Part shown: in pieces, positions 54,736-64,000 of the stretch
Layout: each line of letters begins with the position of its first letter
How positions within the stretch are numbered: position 1 is the stretch's first letter
NCBI RefSeq assembly: GCF_030867145.1
Contig: NC_134414.1
Span: 76,250,504-76,314,503, forward strand
Direction of reading: 5' to 3'
Source: Opisthocomus hoazin
Lineage: Eukaryota; Chordata; Aves; Opisthocomiformes; Opisthocomidae
Length of the DNA: 64,000 nucleotides
The notes under the pieces: generated by a model
What the model saw: the letters and a program-made list of their open reading frames with translations, nothing else
Database searches by the model: none
Told to the model about the DNA's origin: nothing
Position numbers and translations under genes: made by a program

Positions 54736-55844
54736 CGAAAACCAATTTACCTAGTGGCAGTGTTTGATCTGGCAAAGCCCATGTACAAAGTAATGTAAGG
54801 GCTTCAATGTTGGTATTTCCCTGGGTGAATTAGGTCTTTATGCTGAAATCTAATGCTGTCTGGGCTTATCTTCAAGTGTGGTGAGCCCTTATCGTTACAA
54901 AGGAAAAACAGCCTTCCTACAGCCCTTGGAAGGGTGCTCCTTCATTCTTCTTACCTACTTACCCAAATAAGTTCTGCAAGTTTTTTTTGGTGGGGGAAGC
55001 CTAATAAAAAGTACTCTCTCCTGGGTGCTGTGTTGTATCAAAACCTGTTTATATAATTTTGCAGAATTCAGCGAAGACAGTGTGGCTGGTGTAAAGCCAA
55101 GACGTTGAGCCGCTGTCATTAGTGGCCTTGTGTAACTTTGCTCTTACCCAGCAAAAACGTGGGTTTTAGGGAGGCCTGAGTGAAAGTAACAACCTGTTAA
55201 ACATCTGAGGTTTGAACTTTTAGAGAAATCAGATCCAAGATGGTATGAAAAACCTAGAGATTTCCACAAATGTTTATGCTGGGGGCCACCAGTGGCCAGC
55301 AGTAGCTTCATGCTCGCTGTCCTGGGCTGTATCCTACTTTGGTGCCTTTGGTGTGGCTCCAAAGCCTCCACGCTAGCCTATAACATCCAGTGCCTGTGGG
55401 ATGAGCAGTGCTGTCTGGTCGGGCTCTGAGAGGTGAGGATGAAGACAGGACTGAGGTGGTCCTCAGTGCATCTCAGCTCTGGGTCTCGCCTTGCGTTGCG
55501 GTCACCAGTTAGGGCTCCTAGGTGGTGAGGTGGTTGAGGCCATGCGGGAGCCAGCTTTGTGACCCCCCCATTCCCCTTTGAGCAGGGACGTTGCTCCTGT
55601 GGAGAGCTTTGGAGATGCTGCCCAGAGCCAGGCGAGCAACCCCTGCTATTTGGAGTGTCCTTCTGGCAGGCTGGGGTTGTCCAGGTTGGTACGAAAACGC
55701 CTTTCTGCTGCAGCTGGAGCACAGGGGCGGTGGGGGGCTAGGGAACGGGGATGTCCACGTGTCCCTGCCTGTGTTCTGCTGCCTGGTGGTGGGCTGCTCA
55801 TTCAGCCAGATTGCTCGCCTCCTCTAGCGTGGCTAATTGCTACC

Positions 55845-56080
55845 GCCATGGCTATTGTCAGACTCTAATTGTTTGCAAATCATTTCGAGATGGAGGAAAC
55901 TACGAGAAGAAGCATAATTAGGATTCAGGGTTTGAAGTGCTTCTCTGCCTCAAAGAGCCGAGATTAATTCTGCTTTATTGAAGCTGTTTTCAATTTCACT
56001 GTCCTAAAAAAACCCCAGCTTTATTTTTATGATCACCTGAATTGTTTGATTTGTTCTTTTCTCCTAATTTGCATGCCTGA
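55845..56080. promoter_or_regulatory. Motif-rich intronic segment (candidate enhancer)
   Basis: Within about 235 nt there is a perfect octamer ATTTGCAT (56067-56074), a one-mismatch octamer in reverse (55873-55880), and several TAATT/ATTA words. The segment has the AT-rich, motif-dense look of a conserved non-coding element. This is a visual impression only; conservation was not tested. Confidence 0.25.
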
Positions 56081-56320
56081 ACAGCTTAGAGTGCCTCTTC
56101 CAGATATTAACTCTCCTTGCGAAACTGCATCCACTGGGAAGCAGCCTGTACTGTCAGCTCCTTTCAGCTCCCGGGAAGAGCTTTCTCCTTTCGGGTAGAG
56201 TATTGGGTTTGTCAGACTGCTGCTTTTGCTTCATGGCCTTGTTTTTCTTTCATCTCCTGGCTTTCGGATGGAGGGACAGAAGCAGTGGGCAGCAGTGACG
56301 AGCAACAGTGAGCTCCCCAG

Positions 56321-57235
56321 GAAGAATTTACCCTCAGCAAGTTTGCAGATGGCACCAAGCTGAGTGGTGCAGATGACACTCTGGAAGGACGGGATGCCAT
56401 CCAGAGGGACCTGGACAAGCTCGAGGAGTGGGCCTGTGTGAACCTCATGAGGTTCAACAAGGCCAAGTGCAAGGTCCTGCATCTGAGTCAGGGTAACCCC
56501 CAGAATCAGTACAGGCTGGGGGATGAAGGGATTGAGAGCAGCCCTGCCGAGAAGGACTTGGGGGTCCTTGTGGATCAAAAGCTCAGCATGAGCCACCAAT
56601 GTGCGCTCGCAGCCTAGAAGGCCAACCGTATCCTGGGCTGCATCAAGAGCAGCGTGGCCAGCAGGTCGAGGGAGGGGATTCTGCCCCTCTGCTCTGCTCT
56701 GGTGAGACCCCCCCTGGAGTGCTGCATCCAGATCTGGAGTCCTCAGCTCAGGAAAGGCATGAACCTGTTGGAGCGGGTCCAGAGGAGGGCACAAAAATGA
56801 TCTGAGGGCTGGAGCACCTCTCCTATGAGGAAAGGCTGAGAGAGTTGGAGCTGTTCAGCCTGGAGAAGAGAAGGCTGCGGGGAGACCTTAGAGCAGCCTT
56901 CCAGTACCTGAAGGGGCCTAGAGGAAAGACGGGGAAAATATTTTCAGCAGTGCTTGCTGTGACATGATGAGGAGTAATGGCTTTAAACTAAGGGAGGGTA
57001 GGTTTAGACTACATGTAAGGAAGAAATTTTTTACAGTGAGGGTGGTGAAGCACTGGAACAGGTTGCCCAGAGAGGTGTTGGAGGCCCCATCCCTGGAAAC
57101 ATTCAAGGCCAGGCTGAACGGGGCTCTGAGCAACCTGGTCGAGTTGAAGATGTCCCTGCCCACTGCAGGGGGGCTGGGCTAGATGACCTCTAAAGGTCCC
57201 TTCCAACCCAAAGCATTCTGTCATTCTGTGATTCT
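56321..57235 (+). mobile_element. CR1 LINE, 5'-truncated, longest copy
   Basis: About 915 nt of CR1 start inside the RT core ([14 protein letters not shown] stretch at about 56338-56370). The copy continues through [34 protein letters not shown] and [18 protein letters not shown] to the end TTCTGTCATTCTGTGATTCTA. In-frame stops, for example at about 56614, and small indels break the frame. It is nearly identical to the 31-kb copy over long stretches. It lies in sense orientation in TBC1D8 intron 1. Confidence 0.95.
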
Positions 57236-60206
57236 AAGTCAGAGGTGTGCTTTATGCTTTGTGGCTTTTTACCGGAGCGGGAGCCTGGCAGGGTGCTTGG
57301 CTGTATCTCCAATCATTAATCTCTCAGTTTGGTGGTTTTGTCTTGCAAAAATAACCTGATCTGATTGAAAGAAAAGGGTCTGAGTATTTAAAACCGGGCT
57401 TTTTCATGATACAGGTGCACGTAGCCACTAGCTGCCCTTCTGCACGGCCCTGGAGACCAGCCACCAGGCAGTGACTGTGGTCCCACCACTCTCCCGATCT
57501 TTGGAAGTGCCAGATGCCTGCGGCTGAGAGCAGCCTCGGCTTTGGAGGAGCTGAGCATCTTGGCAAATTGGTTTGGTGTGGTGGTGGTGGTGGTCCTCTG
57601 CCTGTTTTCTTGGAAGGGCTCGGTTTGGCAGATGTTGCTAGAGGATGCCTTGTTGTCCAGCTGTGCTGGTCTCAGGTGCAATGGAAACCTCACGAGTAGA
57701 CCAAGGAGAAGCAGAAAGGCAGTTTTCTTTCCGCTTCCAACTTATGCTGTGCTCGGTTTGCTTGTACAGTGGCTAAAGCTCTTCCCCAGGATGCTGAAGA
57801 CACAGGCTGGACTCTGTCTTCTCTGTGAGCCCTTTGGCTTTGGGAGAGGGGGTGTAAGCACTTGGTTTGGGAGGTTCGGGGCTGTGGCAGGTGGGTGGGA
57901 CGAGGTGCCTCTGTGTGCACATCTGGCCTGCTGCTCCCCAAATTTTAAAAGTGCCATCAGAATTTCTTACCAGCTAATTGCAGATACCGCATGTTACTGC
58001 TTCTTTGCACTACGTTGACCTTCACCCCCCGCTTTGTAATGAGTTTATGAGTTTGCATTGAACAGCAGATCCTGGCTGTGGGGACCAGATGTCTTATTTA
58101 AAATTTAAGTAAAACTATAAGGGTAATGTTGCTCAGTATTGTGGTGCTGCAGGCTTCCTTGTCACTTAGCCCTAGATTTAACTCTTCTTCCCCCTTCCCC
58201 CCCGTAAAAAAAAGCAATGGCAGCATTGGCCTTTTGCCTTTTTGTTTTACTTTTTGAGGATTTTATTAATCTATTGGTTCCAGACTCCTAAGTGATCAGT
58301 CCAAGTCCCTCTGCCTTGCAGCACGGCTTAGCTGCTGAAGTGACCACCCCATTTATGGGAAGGCATTTGAGTAGTTCTGAAAAATTTCCCTTTAAGGCCT
58401 TTAAAATATGATGGAGGTAAGCAGAAATCGTCTTGCTCTATGTAGAGGGTGCCTTAATTCATGTGCCATTGAGCCAGGCGTAACTATTGGTGCCTTGAAC
58501 TGTCTCTTGAGTATTGTCCTAAAAGATGGAAATAATAAGACAGTTTTCCAGTAACAGTTTTTAGTTGTAGTTCAGCTTTAATCATCTACTGTCCAGTGTC
58601 TCAGAAGTTTAAAAGAATTTTTAAAATACCATGTGGATAATTAACACCAATCTGGGAAAGGAGCCTGCATTCTTTAGTTTGAAAGATATGGTACATTTAG
58701 TAGAAATCGGTGCTAGATTAACTTAATGTAAACATGTTCCTTTTCCTAGATCAGTTATAAACATGGCACAGGGTAACTTCTAATGGAATCTTTTATCTTT
58801 CTGAGGGCATAGAAGGAGCCATGTGTTTAAAGATGAAGAGCAGTGCACTTGTGATAGTTCATCTGAGAAACCTATCGTTATAAAATACCCTTGCCTTTTT
58901 TTTTTTTTTCCCTGTGCAGAAATGCTCACCAAGTTCATCGTGCATGATGTCCTGTCTGCGTCCCATTTGGTGACCTCTGTAGAGGGGAGACACTCCCCAC
59001 CTGTTGCAGAATTTGAAATGGTTCCTTGCTGATTTTTATACTGCAGTTTATTTGTGGTATTGTGTCCCTAGTATGCATGTACATTTGATAAGAATGGGTT
59101 TGCAATTAGAAGTACAACACTCTTGCTTTACTTGGAAGTATTCCGATTTCTCGTACTGAAGCAACAAAATATACACAAAAGTAGCTGTTTCAAAAGTAGC
59201 GATGAAGTAGGTACCAAGTAAGGTGTGGGATTTGTAGCAAGTTTTCCAGTTCTGTTTTACAGACTTACTCCTGGAAAAACACAGGTAGAGGTTCCTTCTA
59301 CCTGAAACCCAGCTTACAGCTGAAGGAATCAGCTTTATTGAGGAGAAGCACATAACTTTAGTAGAAGTTTGTCCTTTCCCACCTCTTCTGTCCTGTCCTC
59401 CGTATGTGTCAGAAGTTTATATTACAGCTGAAACCTGCATATGAATTGTAGCCTGGGAATATTCTTTCTGCATGAAGAAACTTGTACCTTTTGAGGAACC
59501 TGCGATGTTCTGTCAGTGGTCTTTAGCTGAAGGCTTTGCAAACCTATGTCTTCAGCTTTCCTTAGTGCAGTTACTGTACAGTTATCTGCCTTCCTGCAAT
59601 ACTTCTGCATCTTGGGAGGTCAAAAAGAGGACGAGAAGTTGGAGTGGCTTGTTGAAGGGAAAGAGGTAGTCTGAATTTTAAGTTCCCCCCAAAAATCTTC
59701 TCCCACATAGAGTTAAAAAAATGAACAATCAAAACCATAGGAGTTTTGGGAAGGAAACCAGTGTAGCAGTTCTTCTTTCTTTTCCCCCTCTGCTTCTGTT
59801 TCCTTTTTATTTTTGACTGTCCTGTAGGTATAAATGGTTTCACTGCTGCCTGTGATAGAGGTCTCCTGCATCCTAACCCAAGGCGTGCCAGTGCATTGAC
59901 ATGTGAGCAAGAGAACCTTTATATAATTTATATGTACCTGAGAGCCAGAGACCCTTTTATTTTAGAAACAGACCCTATTTTATAAGAGCCCCTTCCATGG
60001 AACAAGCTCTTCGGGCATTTTATTAGAAAGGTGCTTGCTCACAAACTAGGTATTTTTCAAAGCATGTTTCAAAATCGGTGTACTGTGTAACATTTCTTGT
60101 TTGGTTGTTTTTTTTGTTCGGAGATTTTTAGGTTGTTTATTTTTTGACACTTCAGTGAGAAGGATAACACAAGTGTTATGATTCAGAAGGTGCCCCAAAT
60201 GAGTAT

Positions 60207-60573
60207 GAAAGAAGGCTCTGGGGAGACCTTCTTGTGGCCTTCCAGTACTTAAAGGGGGCTTATAAGAAAGATGGGGACAAAGTTTTTAGTAAGGCCTGTT
60301 GCGATAGGACAAGAAGTAATGGTTTTAAACTAAAAGAGGGTGGACTTAGATTAGATACAAGGAAGAAATTGTTTACAGTGAGGGTGGTGAAGCTCTGGCA
60401 CAGGTTGCCCAGAGAGGTGGTAGATGCTTCATCCCTGGAAACATTCCAGGTCAGGTTGGACAGGGCTCTGAGCAACCTGATGGAGTTGAAGATGTCCCTG
60501 CTCATTGCAGGGGGGTTGGGCTAGGTGACCTCTAAAGGTCCCTTCCAACCCAAACCATTCTATGACTCTATGA
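60207..60573 (+). mobile_element. CR1 LINE 3' fragment
   Basis: This 367-nt CR1 3' end has RTRSNGFKLKEGGLRLDTRK, LWHRLPREVVDASSLETF and the GGGCTAGGTGACCTCTAAAG block, ending TTCTATGACTCTATGA. It is of the same type as the 31-kb and 56-kb copies but more diverged. It lies in sense orientation in TBC1D8 intron 1. Confidence 0.93.
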
Positions 60574-61899
60574 GGCAACTCACACTGGAAAAATTTTGTC
60601 TCTAGTTTTAATAATTTTCATGCTACTTCAGTTGCAATTAAGTTATCACATCAGGCCTGGTTGTATTTATTAGTGTTGAATCCTTTTCATAAATGCACTC
60701 TTAATAATTCCCCTTTCGCCCCCCCCTCGCTGCCTCTTGTCATCTCTCCCTTGTTTTTTGGCACTTAAGCATCAACTTCACGTGCAGGGGAACCACTGCA
60801 GAAGTACGGGCGCTAATCCACAGTCCTGGGGCCTGGCTGTACGAAGCTGCTGCTCTGTGTTTGGCAGGCTTGGCTTTAGCCGTACTCACTTTTATCCCCT
60901 GCCACTGCTGCCCTTGGGTCCCTCCTGGAGTGATGCCCCGGCAGAGGAGCAGTTGGGACCCCTGTCAGCCACAGCGCTGGTTCAGGGTGGTCGAGGCATG
61001 GGGCGCAGCCCTCACAGGGACACCCACCACGTGGCCGGGGTGCTTGAGCTTTGCTCTGGCATGCGTCCTGATGCCCACGCTCTTTTTTTCCTTCTCTTTC
61101 ATTTTCAGTTCTGGCTCCTCTTTGTCGTCTTTAGTTAATATTTTAGCTGCGGGTAGTTTAGACAAGGGAGGTGATTTTTTTTTTCTTTGACCAGTTGAAG
61201 GAGGAAACTTTTTAATAGTTGGTAAGCAAAGTGGAAATTGTAAGCAGAAGTAAACAGTGAGAAGAGGAATTGTTTTTTCTGGTCAGTTATTCAGGAACAG
61301 AAAAAGGAATTCATTTTACACAGGCTAAGAAGTAAAACCGTAATTTTTCAGCTAATTCTCTGCTTTCTTGTGTTTTTTCATGATTTCTGAGAAAAAAAAA
61401 GTATTTCACAAATCAGGTGTTCATTAAGCGTTCTCTTGGGATTTTGGTAGCACTTACTGTTAGTTGACTTTTTTCCATGACTTTAGTGAAATGAAAAAGA
61501 AATCTTCCTCCGAGATCTATCGTCAGGGGAAAACATGCACAGCACTTCATGAGTTTCTTCTTCTTTTCCATTCTTGTAATGTCTCAAGTCTTTTGAAATT
61601 TGGAAGTTAAACCCTTTTTTTTGTCCTCTGCATATCTTACTGGCTTTAATCCAGCTGATCTGAAGACCGCACATTGAAGTTGGTGCTCTGTTTTCTGTGA
61701 GCACAGATAATTTTCTAGCTTTTACACCTGGATGAATTTTTTTGTCTTTTTCTTGCAGTTACAGGAGAGCATTTAGCATTTTCTGATATTATATGTATTA
61801 CTGGTCTGCAGATTCAGGTCTCCATTTTAAATAGATGGGTGTAATATCTGGACATGTATTTAGCTGAGAAGCAAACTGGTGCTGAGTAGTACCTCACTG

Positions 61900-63345
61900 T
61901 ACAGTTTTAAAACATGTCGTGTCCATCTCCTGCTTGGCTTTGAAATTGTCATTGATGGTGTGTGTGAATGCAAGGAGGAAGTATTTGATGTAATTTTCTT
62001 CACTCTCGGAAGGCTTTTGATGCTGTTCCATGTGAGCTTGTTACACCTCCTAGACCAGAAAGTGGTTACGCTGCTGCTTTGCTGTGCCACACTCAGATTA
62101 GTTAGCTATGGTTTGTTGTCCAAGTGAGGAGGCACTTCAAATAAGGGCTTCGTAGGTCTGATTTTATTGTTTCCATTAATCACTTAGGTGATGGACTGGA
62201 GAATGCAGTTATAAAAACTGCATGTGGTGCCAAGGGCTGGTAAACCCCTTGGAGGCTGAGAATAGTTCCTTTTCTGCTGGGTTAATGGTGAAGGAACGAA
62301 AATGCAGCAGGTTGGAAAAATGAAGCATGCAAAGGGGAAATGTAGTATCACAGAAAACTTGCTAGGTACTCCAGTGGCTTAAGCAAACGCGGTAAAGCCA
62401 TTCTCTGCTGTCTGTCGTCCCTCTCCATAGGAGGTAGTGTCTCTGCAGGACATACAGTATATGGGCAATGAATGTAAAGCTGCTCCTGAATTGCTATTTG
62501 TAGGTGCCATAAACCAATTCTGAGTTACTTTAATATGCCAGCTTGCAAATCATGGCATTTGGGTAACTTTTTCATGCATAGCTTGGTTCTATCTGCTGTG
62601 GGGGTGGGTGGCGAGGAAGGCCAGCAACTCCAGCTGGCCTCCAGCTGGAATGTCTGCTGGGGAGACAGCACTTGGTACAGCTCTATGATGGAGTTTGCCT
62701 GTATTTGTGTCAAGGGCCGATTTACAGTGGGATACTGCTGCAAGCTCTCTTTGATATGGTAGTGTATGTGCAAGGTACAGGAGGTGGCTTCGCACTCTTC
62801 TCCTGGCTGAGACCTTACTGGTAGTGAGCATCATGTCCAGTTTCGAGTGTCATGCTTAAAGACAAGCTGGAGAGATTCCAGTTTAAACTCAAGGACAGTG
62901 AGCTGTTTGAAAAATACGGCCCATAAAGACATGATGAGGCAACTGGGATTTCTTTAGAAAAATAGAAATCACTCAGGGGTGGGCAAGTATGATGATACTT
63001 TTTTGCTATGTCAAACCTTAACATCAAAAATGCCTGCGGCCAATTAGTTTCTGTGTTCCGGGGAGCAGGATTAATTTCCAGCAAGAAAGTTTAAGACTCT
63101 GGTGGTTGGCTTGTTTGTTTGGGTGTTGTGGGGTTTTTTTTCTGTAAGAATACTTAATGAAAATAGTGGAAGATGCTAGCTGTGAAGTTGTTGCATCTTG
63201 GTTGTGGGAGGTTTTGAAGAACAGGTTTGACAAACACCACTTAGGGCACAGGTGTATTTATCCAGCTTCAGAGTGGGGCTGGAACGGTAACATCTAAAGG
63301 TGCCCTCGGGTCTTTCCACTTCAATTCTATGATTATGTAGATATA
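61900..63345 (+). mobile_element. Ancient CR1 LINE relic next to TBC1D8 exon 2
   Basis: This is a much decayed CR1 copy. 62001-62030 reads HSRKAFDAVP, the remnant of the reverse-transcriptase motif DFSKAFDAVP, with a one-base shift just before it. 62170-62240 keeps the pattern INHLGDGLENAV of the CR1 block ahead of the FADDTKL site. The 3' part has AAGAACAGGTTTGACAAACA (63219-63238) and ends GTCTTTCCACTTCAATTCTATGATT (63312-63336), a CR1 terminus. The middle (about 62330-62750) is hard to align. It lies about 220 nt before exon 2. It is clearly older than the other intronic copies. Confidence 0.72.
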
Positions 63346-63564
63346 TATGAGGCAGAACCGGAAACACAAAGAGCTTGACATCCTTTTGATCTTCTAATCT
63401 GGTTTGCCTTTCTTGAGCATCTGTACATCACAGCATAAAATAGGGGAAGAATTGTTATTGTTACTTTCTCTATTTTAATTTTATGGCTTTAGATGTGAAA
63501 AGACTTGCAGGCTGCAGAAGTGAAAGTTGGCGCTAATTCTCTGTTCCCACCTTTTTCTTCGCAG

Positions 63565-63675
63565 GTCGCTTGGTTGGTGCCCTGGACGCCGTATTAGACT
63601 CTAACGCACGCGTCGCTCCATTTCGAATTTTACTCCAAGTTCCAGGCTCACAGGTTTACTCTGCCATTGCATGTG
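63565..63675 (+). CDS. TBC1D8: TBC1D8 exon 2
   Basis: This 111-nt exon completes the split Gly and encodes [20 protein letters not shown], then [16 protein letters not shown] plus one base. That matches human TBC1D8 nearly residue for residue. The acceptor is TTCTTCGCAG (63555-63564) and the donor is TGTG/GTGAGT at 63676. Exon 1 leaves one base, and 111 nt keeps phase 1 for exon 3, which lies beyond the window. These two exons give the first 79 residues, upstream of the GRAM domains. Confidence 0.95.
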
Positions 63676-64000
63676 GTGAGTTATTGAACGGATCAGAAGT
63701 TTACTGGGCCGTAGCTATTGGTGAGTCACAGACGAAAAACCCCGAACCGGTTCTGAGCATGGTCAGTGTCTGCATGTCCAAGAAGCTCAAGGTAACCCCA
63801 GCTAGTAGAGTGTGTGTGGAAAGCTATTGCCTATAGCTTGCTTAACAACCAAATTAACCTCTGGTTAAAATCCCGGATAGGAATTATGAAAGTGTTAACT
63901 AGGAACATTAAGTTTCTGTAAGAAGGTTGTCTAGCTGAGGATGTTTTGCATTAATTTGCTGTCTCTTGCAAAGCAGTGGTGGTTCTGTTCATACACGCCA
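63676..64000 (+). other. TBC1D8: TBC1D8 intron 2, 5' part
   Basis: This is intron sequence after the GTGAGT donor. The exon 2 frame happens to stay open for about 50 codons past the donor but does not match TBC1D8. No other feature is seen before the window ends. Confidence 0.85.

Larger units (their letters stand above)
48675..63564 (+). other. TBC1D8: TBC1D8 intron 1
   Basis: This 14.9-kb intron runs from GTACCT to a CTTCGCAG acceptor preceded by a pyrimidine tract. Its first 500 nt are still CpG island. It contains a GTCC repeat, four CR1 fragments of moderate age and one ancient CR1 near its end. Other ORFs in it are chance frames. Long first introns commonly hold regulatory elements, and a motif-rich candidate lies at about 55845-56080. 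Confidence 0.9.

Noticed and set aside
63676-63836. Extension of TBC1D8 exon 2 past the donor
   Set aside because: Similarity stops at a strong GTGAGT donor in the right phase. The remaining open frame is chance.

Overview
This is vertebrate nuclear DNA, almost certainly from a bird. The evidence is spliced genes with GT-AG introns, CpG-island promoters, and repeats dominated by 3'-truncated CR1 LINEs, with no Alu, L1 or B-type repeats. I cannot name the species. By protein similarity and conserved order I recognise three genes: RNF149 (+), CNOT11 (-) and TBC1D8 (+). As I recall it, human 2q11.2 carries the same trio in the opposite orientation, which supports the identifications.

Layout. 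1-798 holds the end of RNF149: its last intron and the last two coding exons, which encode the cytosolic tail of a PA-TM-RING ubiquitin ligase. An AT-rich 3' UTR follows, probably to about 6660. A convergent gap of about 2.2 kb separates it from CNOT11. The complete CNOT11 coding region (7 exons, 1,440 nt, 479 aa) lies on the minus strand from 23276 to 9072, with a CpG-island promoter at about 22.6-23.9 kb. Two CR1 copies sit in opposite orientation on either side of its exon 5. From 24 to 48 kb is a non-coding interval holding a CR1 copy, a very old CR1-type relic, a MIR-like relic, several CpG-rich patches and one possible unrecognised exon. At 47.9-49.2 kb is the CpG-island 5' end of TBC1D8. 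Its first coding exon (48548-48674) is followed by a 14.9-kb intron with four younger CR1 pieces and one ancient CR1. The second coding exon (63565-63675) lies just before the window ends.

The genes do not form an operon-like unit and their jobs differ: ubiquitin ligase, mRNA deadenylation, and Rab GTPase-activating protein. What they share is position. RNF149 and CNOT11 converge, and CNOT11 and TBC1D8 diverge across about 25 kb.

I found no wholly new biological system. The best leads are: the inverted CR1 pair bracketing only CNOT11 exon 5; complementary GGAC and GTCC tracts bracketing TBC1D8 exon 1 and its splice donor; an upstream ORF in the presumed TBC1D8 leader; a possible undescribed terminal exon at 40.3-40.4 kb; and a protein-like broken ORF in the last CNOT11 intron.
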